Shown here one piece after another: positions 14,124 through 20,441 of a stretch of DNA of 20,441 nucleotides. Source of the DNA: CACIIZ01 sp045565285. Its GTDB lineage: Bacteria > Pseudomonadota > Alphaproteobacteria > Rhodobacterales > Rhodobacteraceae. The stretch spans positions 1-20,441 of the forward strand of contig JBJLFR010000025.1 of the NCBI GenBank assembly GCA_045565285.1, in the 5' to 3' direction. Position 1 is the stretch's first letter. Each line of letters starts with the position of its first letter. Both the position numbers and the translations under genes were made by a program. The notes under the pieces are model-generated. The model was not told the origin of the DNA. It worked only from the letters and a program-made list of their open reading frames with translations, and did not search any database.

Positions 14124-14480
14124 ATGGTAAATTTGTTACTCGTAGCAGTGGGTGGTGCTTTTGGTTCAGTGTTACGTTTTAGTATTGGTAACCTTGTCAA
14201 TTTCCCGTTTGGGACAATGACGGTAAATATATTGGGAGCTGTTTGTGCTGGAAGCGTATATGCAATTTTCGTAGATCACATTAATCATAAGGCTTTTTTG
14301 TTGCTTGTGCCGGGCTTTTTAGGTGGCTTTACAACCTTTTCAGCATTTTCTTTAGATGTGTTAAAATTATGGGAACAGCAAAACTTAAATATTTTGTTTT
14401 TGTACTTATTTTCCACCTTAATTTTTTCTTTATTAGGCGTTTGGTTAAGCTATAAGATTACGATTTGGTATCTTAGCTAA
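14124..14480 (+). CDS. crcB: Fluoride channel/exporter CrcB (FluC)
   Basis: A 118-residue protein with four hydrophobic segments. Fluc-family motifs are all present: GGAFGSVLRFSIG near the N terminus, GTMTVNILGA in the second span (with the conserved Asn), and GFLGGFTTFSAFSLD in the third, containing the phenylalanines and Thr/Ser residues that line the fluoride pore. Fluc proteins form antiparallel dimers that let fluoride leave the cytoplasm and protect against fluoride toxicity. The ATG at 14124 starts directly at the first span, as is usual. A ten-codon frame (14098-14130) overlaps the start, but nothing shows that it is translated. I see no fluoride riboswitch upstream. Confidence 0.95.
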   Translation: MVNLLLVAVGGAFGSVLRFSIGNLVNFPFGTMTVNILGAVCAGSVYAIFVDHINHKAFLLLVPGFLGGFTTFSAFSLDVLKLWEQQNLNILFLYLFSTLIFSLLGVWLSYKITIWYLS

Positions 14481-14536
14481 TACAGTAGAAGGCGCTGTCC
14501 TAAATAATTGTTAACTGTCTGAAGATGTACCATTAA

Positions 14537-15985
14537 CTATGAAGAAAAAATTGGATTAGTAGCAGCAAACGCAAAGGCCAAAAAAACGCCGTGTGCTGCA
14601 CCCACAGAGCTCGGCCCAATAATACTCCGTTGGCATTTACCAATAAACCCAAACACAATGTAATAGAAAATATAGATAGGCACTGTTGTAAACATTACGC
14701 CATATTGCCCCGGGTGAAGTGTTAATAGAATTGTAAATCCTAATATTGGTGCAATCCGAACCAAAACCGATACTGTGCGAGTAGACATCGAAATAAGCTT
14801 CTCCGTTGCCATGCAAAATATAGTTACTGGGGCAAGTATTGTAAGAAATGCAAAAACTCGCTGATGAGTGAGAAAGAATGAGCCGACAAAATGATTAATT
14901 AAAATAGCTAAAAATAAAAAAGTTAGCACTAGTTTCATGAATGGAATAAAATAAAATTTACCAAAATCTTCCCTTATCTTGTTAGATAAACAAAGTATAA
15001 TAATGCCATTAAGACCAAAATAAGTCGCGATACTGCCAAAACCGAAGATTGAAAAAGGCTCAAATTGAACAAAGCTAGATAAACAAGCGATAGTTAGCGA
15101 CGAAAGACTAATGAAAACAGACTTAGCTTTGCTAATATTATCTCTCTCCTCGTAAGTCTGCTTTGAGATACTCAATCGTGATAACCCAAAAGTTATCAAC
15201 GTTAAACTTATTAAGGTCCACATAATATGCGTAGCCCAAAAAGGTCGAGCATAATAATTTAGCTTGAACCAATCAATGATCTCTATGGATGTCTTTGGGG
15301 AATAAATGACGCTGACGTGTCCAGTGTTTTCTGTATAAGACGCTTTTCTTCTGTTTGGTCCGTTAAAATACTCAATATTTTCATTTGCACTTGGGTCTAA
15401 TAACTGAGTAAATTTCAATGAATGGGAACGTAGATGTTTTTCAAACTGACCAGATATTAGTAATAGATCATTGGGAAATTTTTTTGTAACTTTAGTCGAA
15501 TAGGGTGAAATTGCGGCAATTGATGATATATCCTTGTATTCGCTCGCTCGAATAACGATATCGGATGCCATCGAATGACCAATTAAGTATAATTTTATGT
15601 CACTTCCATATTCTGTTTCTAAAAAGTCGATTACCCGGATCAGTTGATCAACAAGTTGTTGGGTAGTACCTGAAAGCTCTGTGGGGTTATTTACTAATTG
15701 ATCGCTATTGGAGCCATGTCCGATGAAGTCAAATAATACCGCATTACTTCCCGCATTCGCTATATCGAATGCTATTTGCCGCATCATTTCCTTCGAACCA
15801 GCATAGCCATGACAAATAATTGTGTAAATTTTTGAAGATTGCTCGCTTTCTATAATTTCAATACTGTTTCCACCTAAGTATCCAAATGTACTTTTGTAAG
15901 AATGTCTGTCAACTTGAATAGCTATGAGTATTATTATCCCCGCGAGAAGGGCAACCATTGGTAACCTGCAAATTTTATTCATCAA
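14537..15985 (-). CDS. Alpha/beta-hydrolase with C-terminal polytopic membrane domain
   Basis: A 482-residue protein. An N-terminal anchor (about 8-24) is followed by an alpha/beta-hydrolase domain: ICHGYAGSKEMMRQIAFDI (57-75, oxyanion HG), VLFDFIGHGSNS (83-94), the nucleophile elbow LIGHSMASD (134-142, Ser138), and NTGHVSVIYS (220-229, His223 as candidate catalytic histidine). The acidic residue is unclear: LLISGQFEKH (175-184) replaces the usual GxxD pattern. From about residue 247 onward there are roughly seven or eight membrane spans (for example 250-270, 286-304, 314-334, 346-368, 376-393, 408-424, 430-448, 459-478). The substrate is unknown; a lipid, an ester or a peptide is possible. 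The gene is convergent with crcB. Confidence 0.75.
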   Translation of the reverse strand: MMNKICRLPMVALLAGIIILIAIQVDRHSYKSTFGYLGGNSIEIIESEQSSKIYTIICHGYAGSKEMMRQIAFDIANAGSNAVLFDFIGHGSNSDQLVNNPTELSGTTQQLVDQLIRVIDFLETEYGSDIKLYLIGHSMASDIVIRASEYKDISSIAAISPYSTKVTKKFPNDLLLISGQFEKHLRSHSLKFTQLLDPSANENIEYFNGPNRRKASYTENTGHVSVIYSPKTSIEIIDWFKLNYYARPFWATHIMWTLISLTLITFGLSRLSISKQTYEERDNISKAKSVFISLSSLTIACLSSFVQFEPFSIFGFGSIATYFGLNGIIILCLSNKIREDFGKFYFIPFMKLVLTFLFLAILINHFVGSFFLTHQRVFAFLTILAPVTIFCMATEKLISMSTRTVSVLVRIAPILGFTILLTLHPGQYGVMFTTVPIYIFYYIVFGFIGKCQRSIIGPSSVGAAHGVFLAFAFAATNPIFSS

Positions 15986-16285
15986 TTCATTCTCTGAGCA
16001 GTTATTTAAGGCATCTTTACAATGTGAGTTAGTTCCAAAAATTTATTCTGCCAATATTCAATTGTTGTAACTTTCTGAAGCGTATTGTTTTTATTATCTG
16101 CAGGCGTCCGTCTTAGGCATATATTTTTTAGTCACAAAATATCGCATACATTTTGCTATTTTAGGATGTATAAACTGTCCCTCCAAAAGTAAAAGTGCAT
16201 AAGGCTAATTTCGATGTAAACTTTATTTAACTTGACATCTTAGTTCGGATCACTTGTCATGTAGCCTCTGATATTGGGGAATGTT
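15986..16285. promoter_or_regulatory. Intergenic region with promoter for the small gene at 16286
   Basis: Of these 300 bases only the right end is interpretable. A perfect -35 hexamer TTGACA (16232-16237) is followed after 17 bases by TGTCAT (16255-16260), a fair -10. Transcription would begin around 16267 and give a leader of about 20 bases containing GGGGA (16277-16281) ahead of ATG 16286. The left part must hold the promoter of the alpha/beta-hydrolase gene on the other strand, but I could not identify it. No gene or structured RNA was recognised. Confidence 0.5.
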
Positions 16286-16465
16286 ATGGGAAATCAGAAA
16301 GCATTAGGCTTTAAAATTTCAGAAATTAGTGAACTGGCTCGTATGGAATTTGAAAAGAAAAAAAATTTGACCCGAAACCATCTAGGTAAGCCAGATAAAA
16401 AAATCACAGACTCTGTTTTACGGCAATTGAAAGAACATGAGAAAATTTTAAAAAGTAAATTTTGA
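16286..16465 (+). CDS. Small basic helical protein, function unknown (59 aa)
   Basis: A 59-residue frame starts at an ATG preceded by GGGGA five bases upstream and by a good promoter (TTGACA, 17-bp spacer). The frame can be extended to a TTG at 16274, but that start overlaps the ribosome-binding site. The product is lysine-rich and largely helical (ISEISELARMEFEKKKNL, then DSVLRQLKEHEKILKSKF), with no cysteines, membrane span or signal peptide. I do not recognise a family. It is convergent with dgkA, whose stop lies eight bases away. The own promoter, ribosome-binding site and charge distribution make it a likely real gene. Confidence 0.6.
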   Translation: MGNQKALGFKISEISELARMEFEKKKNLTRNHLGKPDKKITDSVLRQLKEHEKILKSKF

Positions 16466-16473
16466 TTATATTA

Positions 16474-16836
16474 CTACCACAGTATACCAAGAATAATTAC
16501 AATCCAAGCAAACCCAACAGCGATAGCTGATAGCGCAACAGCAGCGCTTGCAGTGTCTTTTGCTTGTTTAGCAAGTTCCCTTTTATCCCCGGATATATCA
16601 TCCACAACTCGTTCGATCGCAGTATTCATGCATTCCATTGCAAGAATTAAAATACCTCCCATGATCAATAGTGACCGTTCAGCAGTTGATATGGGAAGTG
16701 CCATAGCGGCTAAGAAGGAAATAACGTTTGCGAAAACCCATTGATATACACTTTTTTCCGTAATCAAAACGTGCAGGAAACCTTCCCAAGACCATATTGC
16801 TCTTTGCTTAGTGTGATTGAGTATTTTAAGAAACAT
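16474..16836 (-). CDS. dgkA: Diacylglycerol kinase DgkA
   Basis: A 120-residue membrane enzyme that phosphorylates diacylglycerol to phosphatidate with ATP, recycling lipid left over from envelope glycan modification. The order matches E. coli DgkA: an amphipathic N terminus with WSWEGF (15-20), three membrane spans (about 33-50, 54-72, 97-118), the catalytic stretch MECMNTAIERVVDDI (67-81, Glu68 and Glu75 matching the two active-site glutamates), and KQAKDTASAAV (90-100). Length is the family norm (about 122). It is the last gene of the minus-strand run, 38 bases after the ispG stop, and probably cotranscribed with it. Confidence 0.93.
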   Translation of the reverse strand: MFLKILNHTKQRAIWSWEGFLHVLITEKSVYQWVFANVISFLAAMALPISTAERSLLIMGGILILAMECMNTAIERVVDDISGDKRELAKQAKDTASAAVALSAIAVGFAWIVIILGILW

Positions 16837-16874
16837 AGTGGTATAACCTAAACTGAAGTTGATCTCTAAACAGA

Positions 16875-17990
16875 TCAGACTTTTTCTTCAGAGCTGATTT
16901 CTGATGCTCTTTGCTCTACCAATTCAACAATATGATCAATCATTTGTGTGTTCTCTATTTTATGGTCTTGTTTGCCTGCCCAATAAACCATTCCATTTCC
17001 GGCTCCCCCGCCGGTAAACCCAACATCGGTCATCAACGCTTCACCAGGGCCATTTACAACGCAACCAATTATAGACAAGCTCATCGGTGTTTTAATGTGC
17101 TCAAGTTTTCTTTCCAAAATTTCGACCGTTTTAATAACGTCAAATCCTTGGCGTGCACAGGATGGGCAAGAGATAATATTGACGCCTCTATGCCTCAAGC
17201 CGAGGGATTTTAAAATTTCATATCCGACCTTAACTTCTTGAACTGGATCAGCAGATAATGAAACGCGTATTGTATCTCCTATTCCCATCCATAATAAATT
17301 GCCAAGTCCAATTGCTGATTTTATTGTCCCAGTAGTTAGACCACCTGCCTCAGTAATCCCTAGGTGAATAGGCGCGTCTGTAGCTTCAGACAACGCTTGG
17401 TATGCTGCCGCTGCCATGAAAACATCTGAGGCTTTGCAGCTTATTTTAAATTCGTGAAAATCATTATCTTGAAGAATTTTAATGTGATCCAAACCGCTTT
17501 CCACCATTGCGTCTGGGCAGGGTTCACCATATTTTTCGAGCAAGTGTTTTTCCAATGAGCCAGCGTTTACGCCTATTCGGATGGCGCAATTATTATCCTT
17601 TGCGGCCTGAATAACTTCTTTAACGCGTGCTTTTGATCCAATGTTTCCAGGATTGATTCTCAAACATGAGGCGCCAGCTTCTGCAGATTCAATACCTCTT
17701 TTGTAGTGAAAATGGATATCTGCGATTATGGGTACTGGACTATTTTGAATAATTGCTTTTAGAGCTTTGCTGCTTGCTTCATCAGGCACTGAAACTCGAA
17801 CTAAATCTGCGCCTGCGTCCGCTGCAGCAGTTATTTGTTTAACTGTTGCTTTTACATCTTTTGTGTCTGTATTAGTCATAGTCTGCACCGAAATCGGCGC
17901 ATCACCACCTATTGCAATATTGCCCACCATTATCTGTCGTGATTTTCGTCTTTCGATATTACGCCATGGGCGAACATGGTTGATAGACAT
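16875..17990 (-). CDS. ispG: 4-hydroxy-3-methylbut-2-en-1-yl diphosphate synthase IspG (flavodoxin-type)
   Basis: This enzyme of the MEP isoprenoid pathway reduces 2-C-methyl-erythritol 2,4-cyclodiphosphate to HMBPP with a [4Fe-4S] cluster. The 371-residue protein follows E. coli IspG closely: RRKSRQIMVGNIAIGG, VQTMTNTDTKDV, CLRINPGNIG, IRIGVNAGSLEKHL, LGITEAGG and GIGDTIRVSLSADP. The cluster ligands are ISCPSC (Cys275, Cys278), IIGC (Cys310) and VNGPGE (Glu317). The frame opens four codons earlier at a TTG, but the ATG at 17990 has GAGG at proper distance upstream and gives the family N terminus, so I chose it. It lies 72 bases downstream of the RodZ-like gene. Confidence 0.96.
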   Translation of the reverse strand: MSINHVRPWRNIERRKSRQIMVGNIAIGGDAPISVQTMTNTDTKDVKATVKQITAAADAGADLVRVSVPDEASSKALKAIIQNSPVPIIADIHFHYKRGIESAEAGASCLRINPGNIGSKARVKEVIQAAKDNNCAIRIGVNAGSLEKHLLEKYGEPCPDAMVESGLDHIKILQDNDFHEFKISCKASDVFMAAAAYQALSEATDAPIHLGITEAGGLTTGTIKSAIGLGNLLWMGIGDTIRVSLSADPVQEVKVGYEILKSLGLRHRGVNIISCPSCARQGFDVIKTVEILERKLEHIKTPMSLSIIGCVVNGPGEALMTDVGFTGGGAGNGMVYWAGKQDHKIENTQMIDHIVELVEQRASEISSEEKV

Positions 17991-18062
17991 TTTAATCCTC
18001 AAATGTTGTGAAATTACTTACCGCAAGGCTAAGACTTAGTTACGATTCTCGCAAGACGCCAG

Positions 18063-19295
18063 TTAATCCATTGCATTTGTATAAATTATGCTAAATTTGG
18101 CATCGGCAACTAACTTTTGTAGATGTGGGTCTCTTTCATATTGCGCCGGTTTGTAACTCGTTAAAATAGATTGAGGGTCTAGTGCAACATTTTTTACCAC
18201 GTTTACACCTTTGCCTGCGGGACCGTACAAAATGCCGTCTATAGCCAAATAAACGTATCCAGACATCCCAGCCAGAAGTGTGGGAGGTGTCTCAGTCTGA
18301 GGAAGAACAAACTCAGTGCCGGGTTGCATCAAATTTTTGTATATAACTGATCCATCAGCAGCAATAATTTCTATCCATGCTTCTTTTGAAGTAATCAATG
18401 TTACCGCCGGAGGAATATCTTCAGACACTTTTGGAAAATTTGCCTTGATATTTTCGTCAGTGCTATTTTTTCTAGGAATTAAATCCGAAATGATTTCTTC
18501 TATTCCAATTTCTTCCTTCGACGGAACTTGTGCAAAAAGTCCAAATTGATTTGGATCTAGCTTAGATATAGGCTCGTCCCGTGCAACAATTACTGGCTGA
18601 TCGAGAGCAGTAGATCTATAGATTCTATTTATTCTAGATGAATTTTTTTGAGAACTCTCTGAGTTTTCAAGCATGAGGTTATTCGTAATGTCCAAAGCTG
18701 TAGGTAAAAGTTGAAGTTCCGTCAGTACCACCGGTTGGCTCTCAGTTGGAGTTAGGTCAACTTTTTGTATTTCCTGAAAAAAGGACCAAGCTCCGTATCC
18801 TAGTGTAGATACTAGAGCGATCGTTACGCCGAGTGAACCCACAGCGCCTGGCTCTATATTTTCATACCATTTCTTTTGTTCTGGCAGATAAGCCGTAGTT
18901 GGTCGGGTAAATAGGCTATCTTTTGAAGTTCGCTTACTCTTTTTAACTTCTTCAATTTGGAGTTTTGAACTTGCAACTCCATGAATGGCGTTAAAACCAC
19001 TTTCATTGCAAAAAAGGGTATAAATTATATCTGGGTCCAACTCTAAATAACGAGCGTACGATCTTACAGAACCGGCAATAAATCCTTGAGACTCAAATAC
19101 TGTAGGATCACAATTTTCTATTGCAGCAACATAATTAGCCTTAATTTTGAGTTCTTTTTCCACATCAAGCAATGATTTACCTAAAGTGGCGCGCTCTCCT
19201 CTTAAAATATCACCTAGACGAAAGTCATAATCATCAAACCCTTTTGGGTGGGTCATATGTGAAATTACATTACCTTTTGGCTCATGCCACTTCAT
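18063..19295 (-). CDS. RodZ-like helix-turn-helix protein with DUF4115 C-terminal domain
   Basis: A 410-residue single-pass membrane protein. The N-terminal region (about 25-100) is an Xre-type helix-turn-helix of the RodZ kind: LGDILRGERATLGKSLLDVEKELKIKANYVAAIE, then FIAGSVRSYARYLELDPDII. A basic linker leads to one membrane span (about 151-172). A long low-complexity periplasmic region follows, ending in a DUF4115 beta domain at about 315-395 (AWIEIIAADGSVIY, FVLPQ, GVNVVKNVALD). RodZ-type proteins link MreB to the envelope and help set rod shape. I chose ATG 19295; the frame extends 17 codons further to a TTG that would add a non-homologous tail. It precedes ispG, an arrangement I recall in related bacteria. 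Confidence 0.85.
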   Translation of the reverse strand: MKWHEPKGNVISHMTHPKGFDDYDFRLGDILRGERATLGKSLLDVEKELKIKANYVAAIENCDPTVFESQGFIAGSVRSYARYLELDPDIIYTLFCNESGFNAIHGVASSKLQIEEVKKSKRTSKDSLFTRPTTAYLPEQKKWYENIEPGAVGSLGVTIALVSTLGYGAWSFFQEIQKVDLTPTESQPVVLTELQLLPTALDITNNLMLENSESSQKNSSRINRIYRSTALDQPVIVARDEPISKLDPNQFGLFAQVPSKEEIGIEEIISDLIPRKNSTDENIKANFPKVSEDIPPAVTLITSKEAWIEIIAADGSVIYKNLMQPGTEFVLPQTETPPTLLAGMSGYVYLAIDGILYGPAGKGVNVVKNVALDPQSILTSYKPAQYERDPHLQKLVADAKFSIIYTNAMD

Positions 19296-19395
19296 ATCTT
19301 TTCCAACCAATAATATTTTGCAGTCGATTCGCAAATTGTATGCCAAACAGTTACCATAATAAGCGAATAAAGCACATACAAGTTAGATTGGGTTA

Positions 19396-20441
19396 TTAAG
19401 CTGTCAGTTCGGTCCTGTTTAGCGCGCAATGAGACCACAATTCGTCCATAACGCTCACTAAATGATCTATCTCTTTCTTGCCGTGGACGGGAGATGGCGT
19501 AAAACGCAACCTTTCAGTACCTCTGGGAACTGTAGGGAAGTTTATTGGCTGGACGTAAATTTTGTGGTTCACCAATAGAAGATCTGAAAGTTTTTTGGTG
19601 TGAATGGGGTCTCCAACAATTACTGGAACAATGTGAGAACCGTGATCAATTATCGGTAAACCCAGACCTTTTAAACGCATTTTTAAAATTTTTGCGTTCA
19701 GTTTATGTCTATCCCGTATCTCTGGGTTCTCCTTCAAATGACGTACAGAGGCTAGAGCGCCTGCTGCTAAGGTCGGCGCAAGTGATGTCGTGAAAATAAA
19801 ACCTGGTGCGTAACTTCTTATTGCATCGCAAATTTTACCACTTGATGCGATATATCCGCCCATAACTCCGTACGCCTTTGCCAGGGTACCATTAATTATA
19901 TCTATTCGATCCATCAAATTTTCTTGCTGCGCGACGCCTGCACCAGATGCCCCGTACATACCCACGGCGTGCACTTCATCTAAGTAAGTCATTGCTGAAA
20001 ACTCTTCAGCCAAATCACAAATCTCTTTTATTGGAGCAAAGTCACCGTCCATCGAATAAATCGATTCAAAGGCAATTAATTTTGGTGCCGCTCGATCGTC
20101 TTGCTCCAAAAGTTTGCGGAGATGGCCCATATCATTGTGTTTAAAAATCCGCTTCTCTCCGCCGTTTCGTCGTATTCCTTCAATCATGGAGGCGTGGTTT
20201 AATTCGTCTGAATAAATTATCAAATTTGGCAACAACTTTGCCAAGGTAGACAGTGTCGCGTCATTTGCTATGTAGGCACTTGTAAAAAGTAAAGCAGACT
20301 CCTTTAAATGGAGGCCAGCCAATTCTCTTTCAAGCTCGTTGTGATAAATTGTTGTGCCAGATATGTTTCTCGTACCACCTGAGCCAGCACCTGCTTCGTC
20401 CAGGGCCTCATGCATCGCTTCTAGTACTAAACTATTTTGTC
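19396..20441 (-). CDS. hemA: 5-aminolevulinate synthase HemA, 5' end beyond right edge
   Basis: This PLP enzyme condenses glycine and succinyl-CoA to 5-aminolevulinate, the first step of the C4 haem pathway of alphaproteobacteria. The frame stays open to the window edge (upstream residues read QNSLVLEA before MHEALDEAGAGSGGTRNISG), so the start and about 50-60 residues are missing. Landmarks are GAGSGGTRNISGTT (substrate loop), LLFTSAYIAND, SDELNHASMIEGIR, FESIYSMDGD, YLDEVHAVGMYG (PLP-binding Asp and His), TLAKAYGVMGGYIA (Schiff-base Lys), FTTSLAPT and RLRFTPSP. It is probably the first visible gene of the run leading to the RodZ-like protein, ispG and dgkA, with 100 bases before the next start. 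Confidence 0.97.
   Translation of the reverse strand, partial: QNSLVLEAMHEALDEAGAGSGGTRNISGTTIYHNELERELAGLHLKESALLFTSAYIANDATLSTLAKLLPNLIIYSDELNHASMIEGIRRNGGEKRIFKHNDMGHLRKLLEQDDRAAPKLIAFESIYSMDGDFAPIKEICDLAEEFSAMTYLDEVHAVGMYGASGAGVAQQENLMDRIDIINGTLAKAYGVMGGYIASSGKICDAIRSYAPGFIFTTSLAPTLAAGALASVRHLKENPEIRDRHKLNAKILKMRLKGLGLPIIDHGSHIVPVIVGDPIHTKKLSDLLLVNHKIYVQPINFPTVPRGTERLRFTPSPVHGKKEIDHLVSVMDELWSHCALNRTELTA

Noticed and set aside
14098..14130. Ten-codon leader peptide overlapping the crcB start
   Set aside because: No convincing ribosome-binding site and no regulatory signature such as a codon run or attenuator; likely chance.

Overview
The window looks like AT-rich chromosomal DNA of a marine alphaproteobacterium, probably a low-GC member of the Rhodobacterales. 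This is inferred from three things: the hemA-type 5-aminolevulinate synthase (C4 pathway), its linkage to a RodZ-like helix-turn-helix protein and ispG, and the general protein style. No rRNA, complete tRNA or lineage marker is present, so the placement is tentative.

Region 1 (1-5612) concerns phosphate and phospholipid nutrition. A divergent endonuclease/exonuclease/phosphatase-family (EEP) gene, cut by the left edge, faces a compact operon ugpB-ugpA-ugpE-ugpC plus a xylose-isomerase-like TIM-barrel gene. Together the four ugp genes make a glycerol-3-phosphate ABC importer. The intergenic region has 11-bp-phased PhoB-like half sites. The position usually held by ugpQ in the E. coli operon is held by the unrelated TIM-barrel protein.

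Region 2 (about 5640-11680) is a 5.88-kb integrated element bounded by direct repeats of a tRNA 3' end (25 identical bases at 5754-5778 and 11632-11656). Matching short arm-like repeats lie just inside both ends. No integrase was found inside. The cargo is unusual: two paralogous bestrophin-like membrane proteins flank a class I glutamine-amidotransferase-like protein. Next come a prokaryotic pentameric ligand-gated ion channel, whose signal peptide is broken by one extra T, and a secreted YHYH-domain protein. A second family of repeats (TGCAAA every 10 bp) on the other side of the left repeat suggests that another element, possibly including the ugp region, was integrated at the same tRNA.

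Region 3 (11770-16465) holds a class III nucleotide cyclase/TPR protein, an IsdG/HmoA-like haem-degrading monooxygenase gene interrupted by one amber codon, a possible tiny membrane peptide, a CrcB/FluC fluoride channel, an alpha/beta-hydrolase fused to a polytopic membrane domain, and a small basic protein with its own promoter.

Region 4 (16474-20441, minus strand) is a housekeeping run in transcription order: hemA (5' end beyond the right edge), RodZ-like HTH protein, ispG and dgkA. It covers haem, cell shape, isoprenoid and lipid recycling functions.
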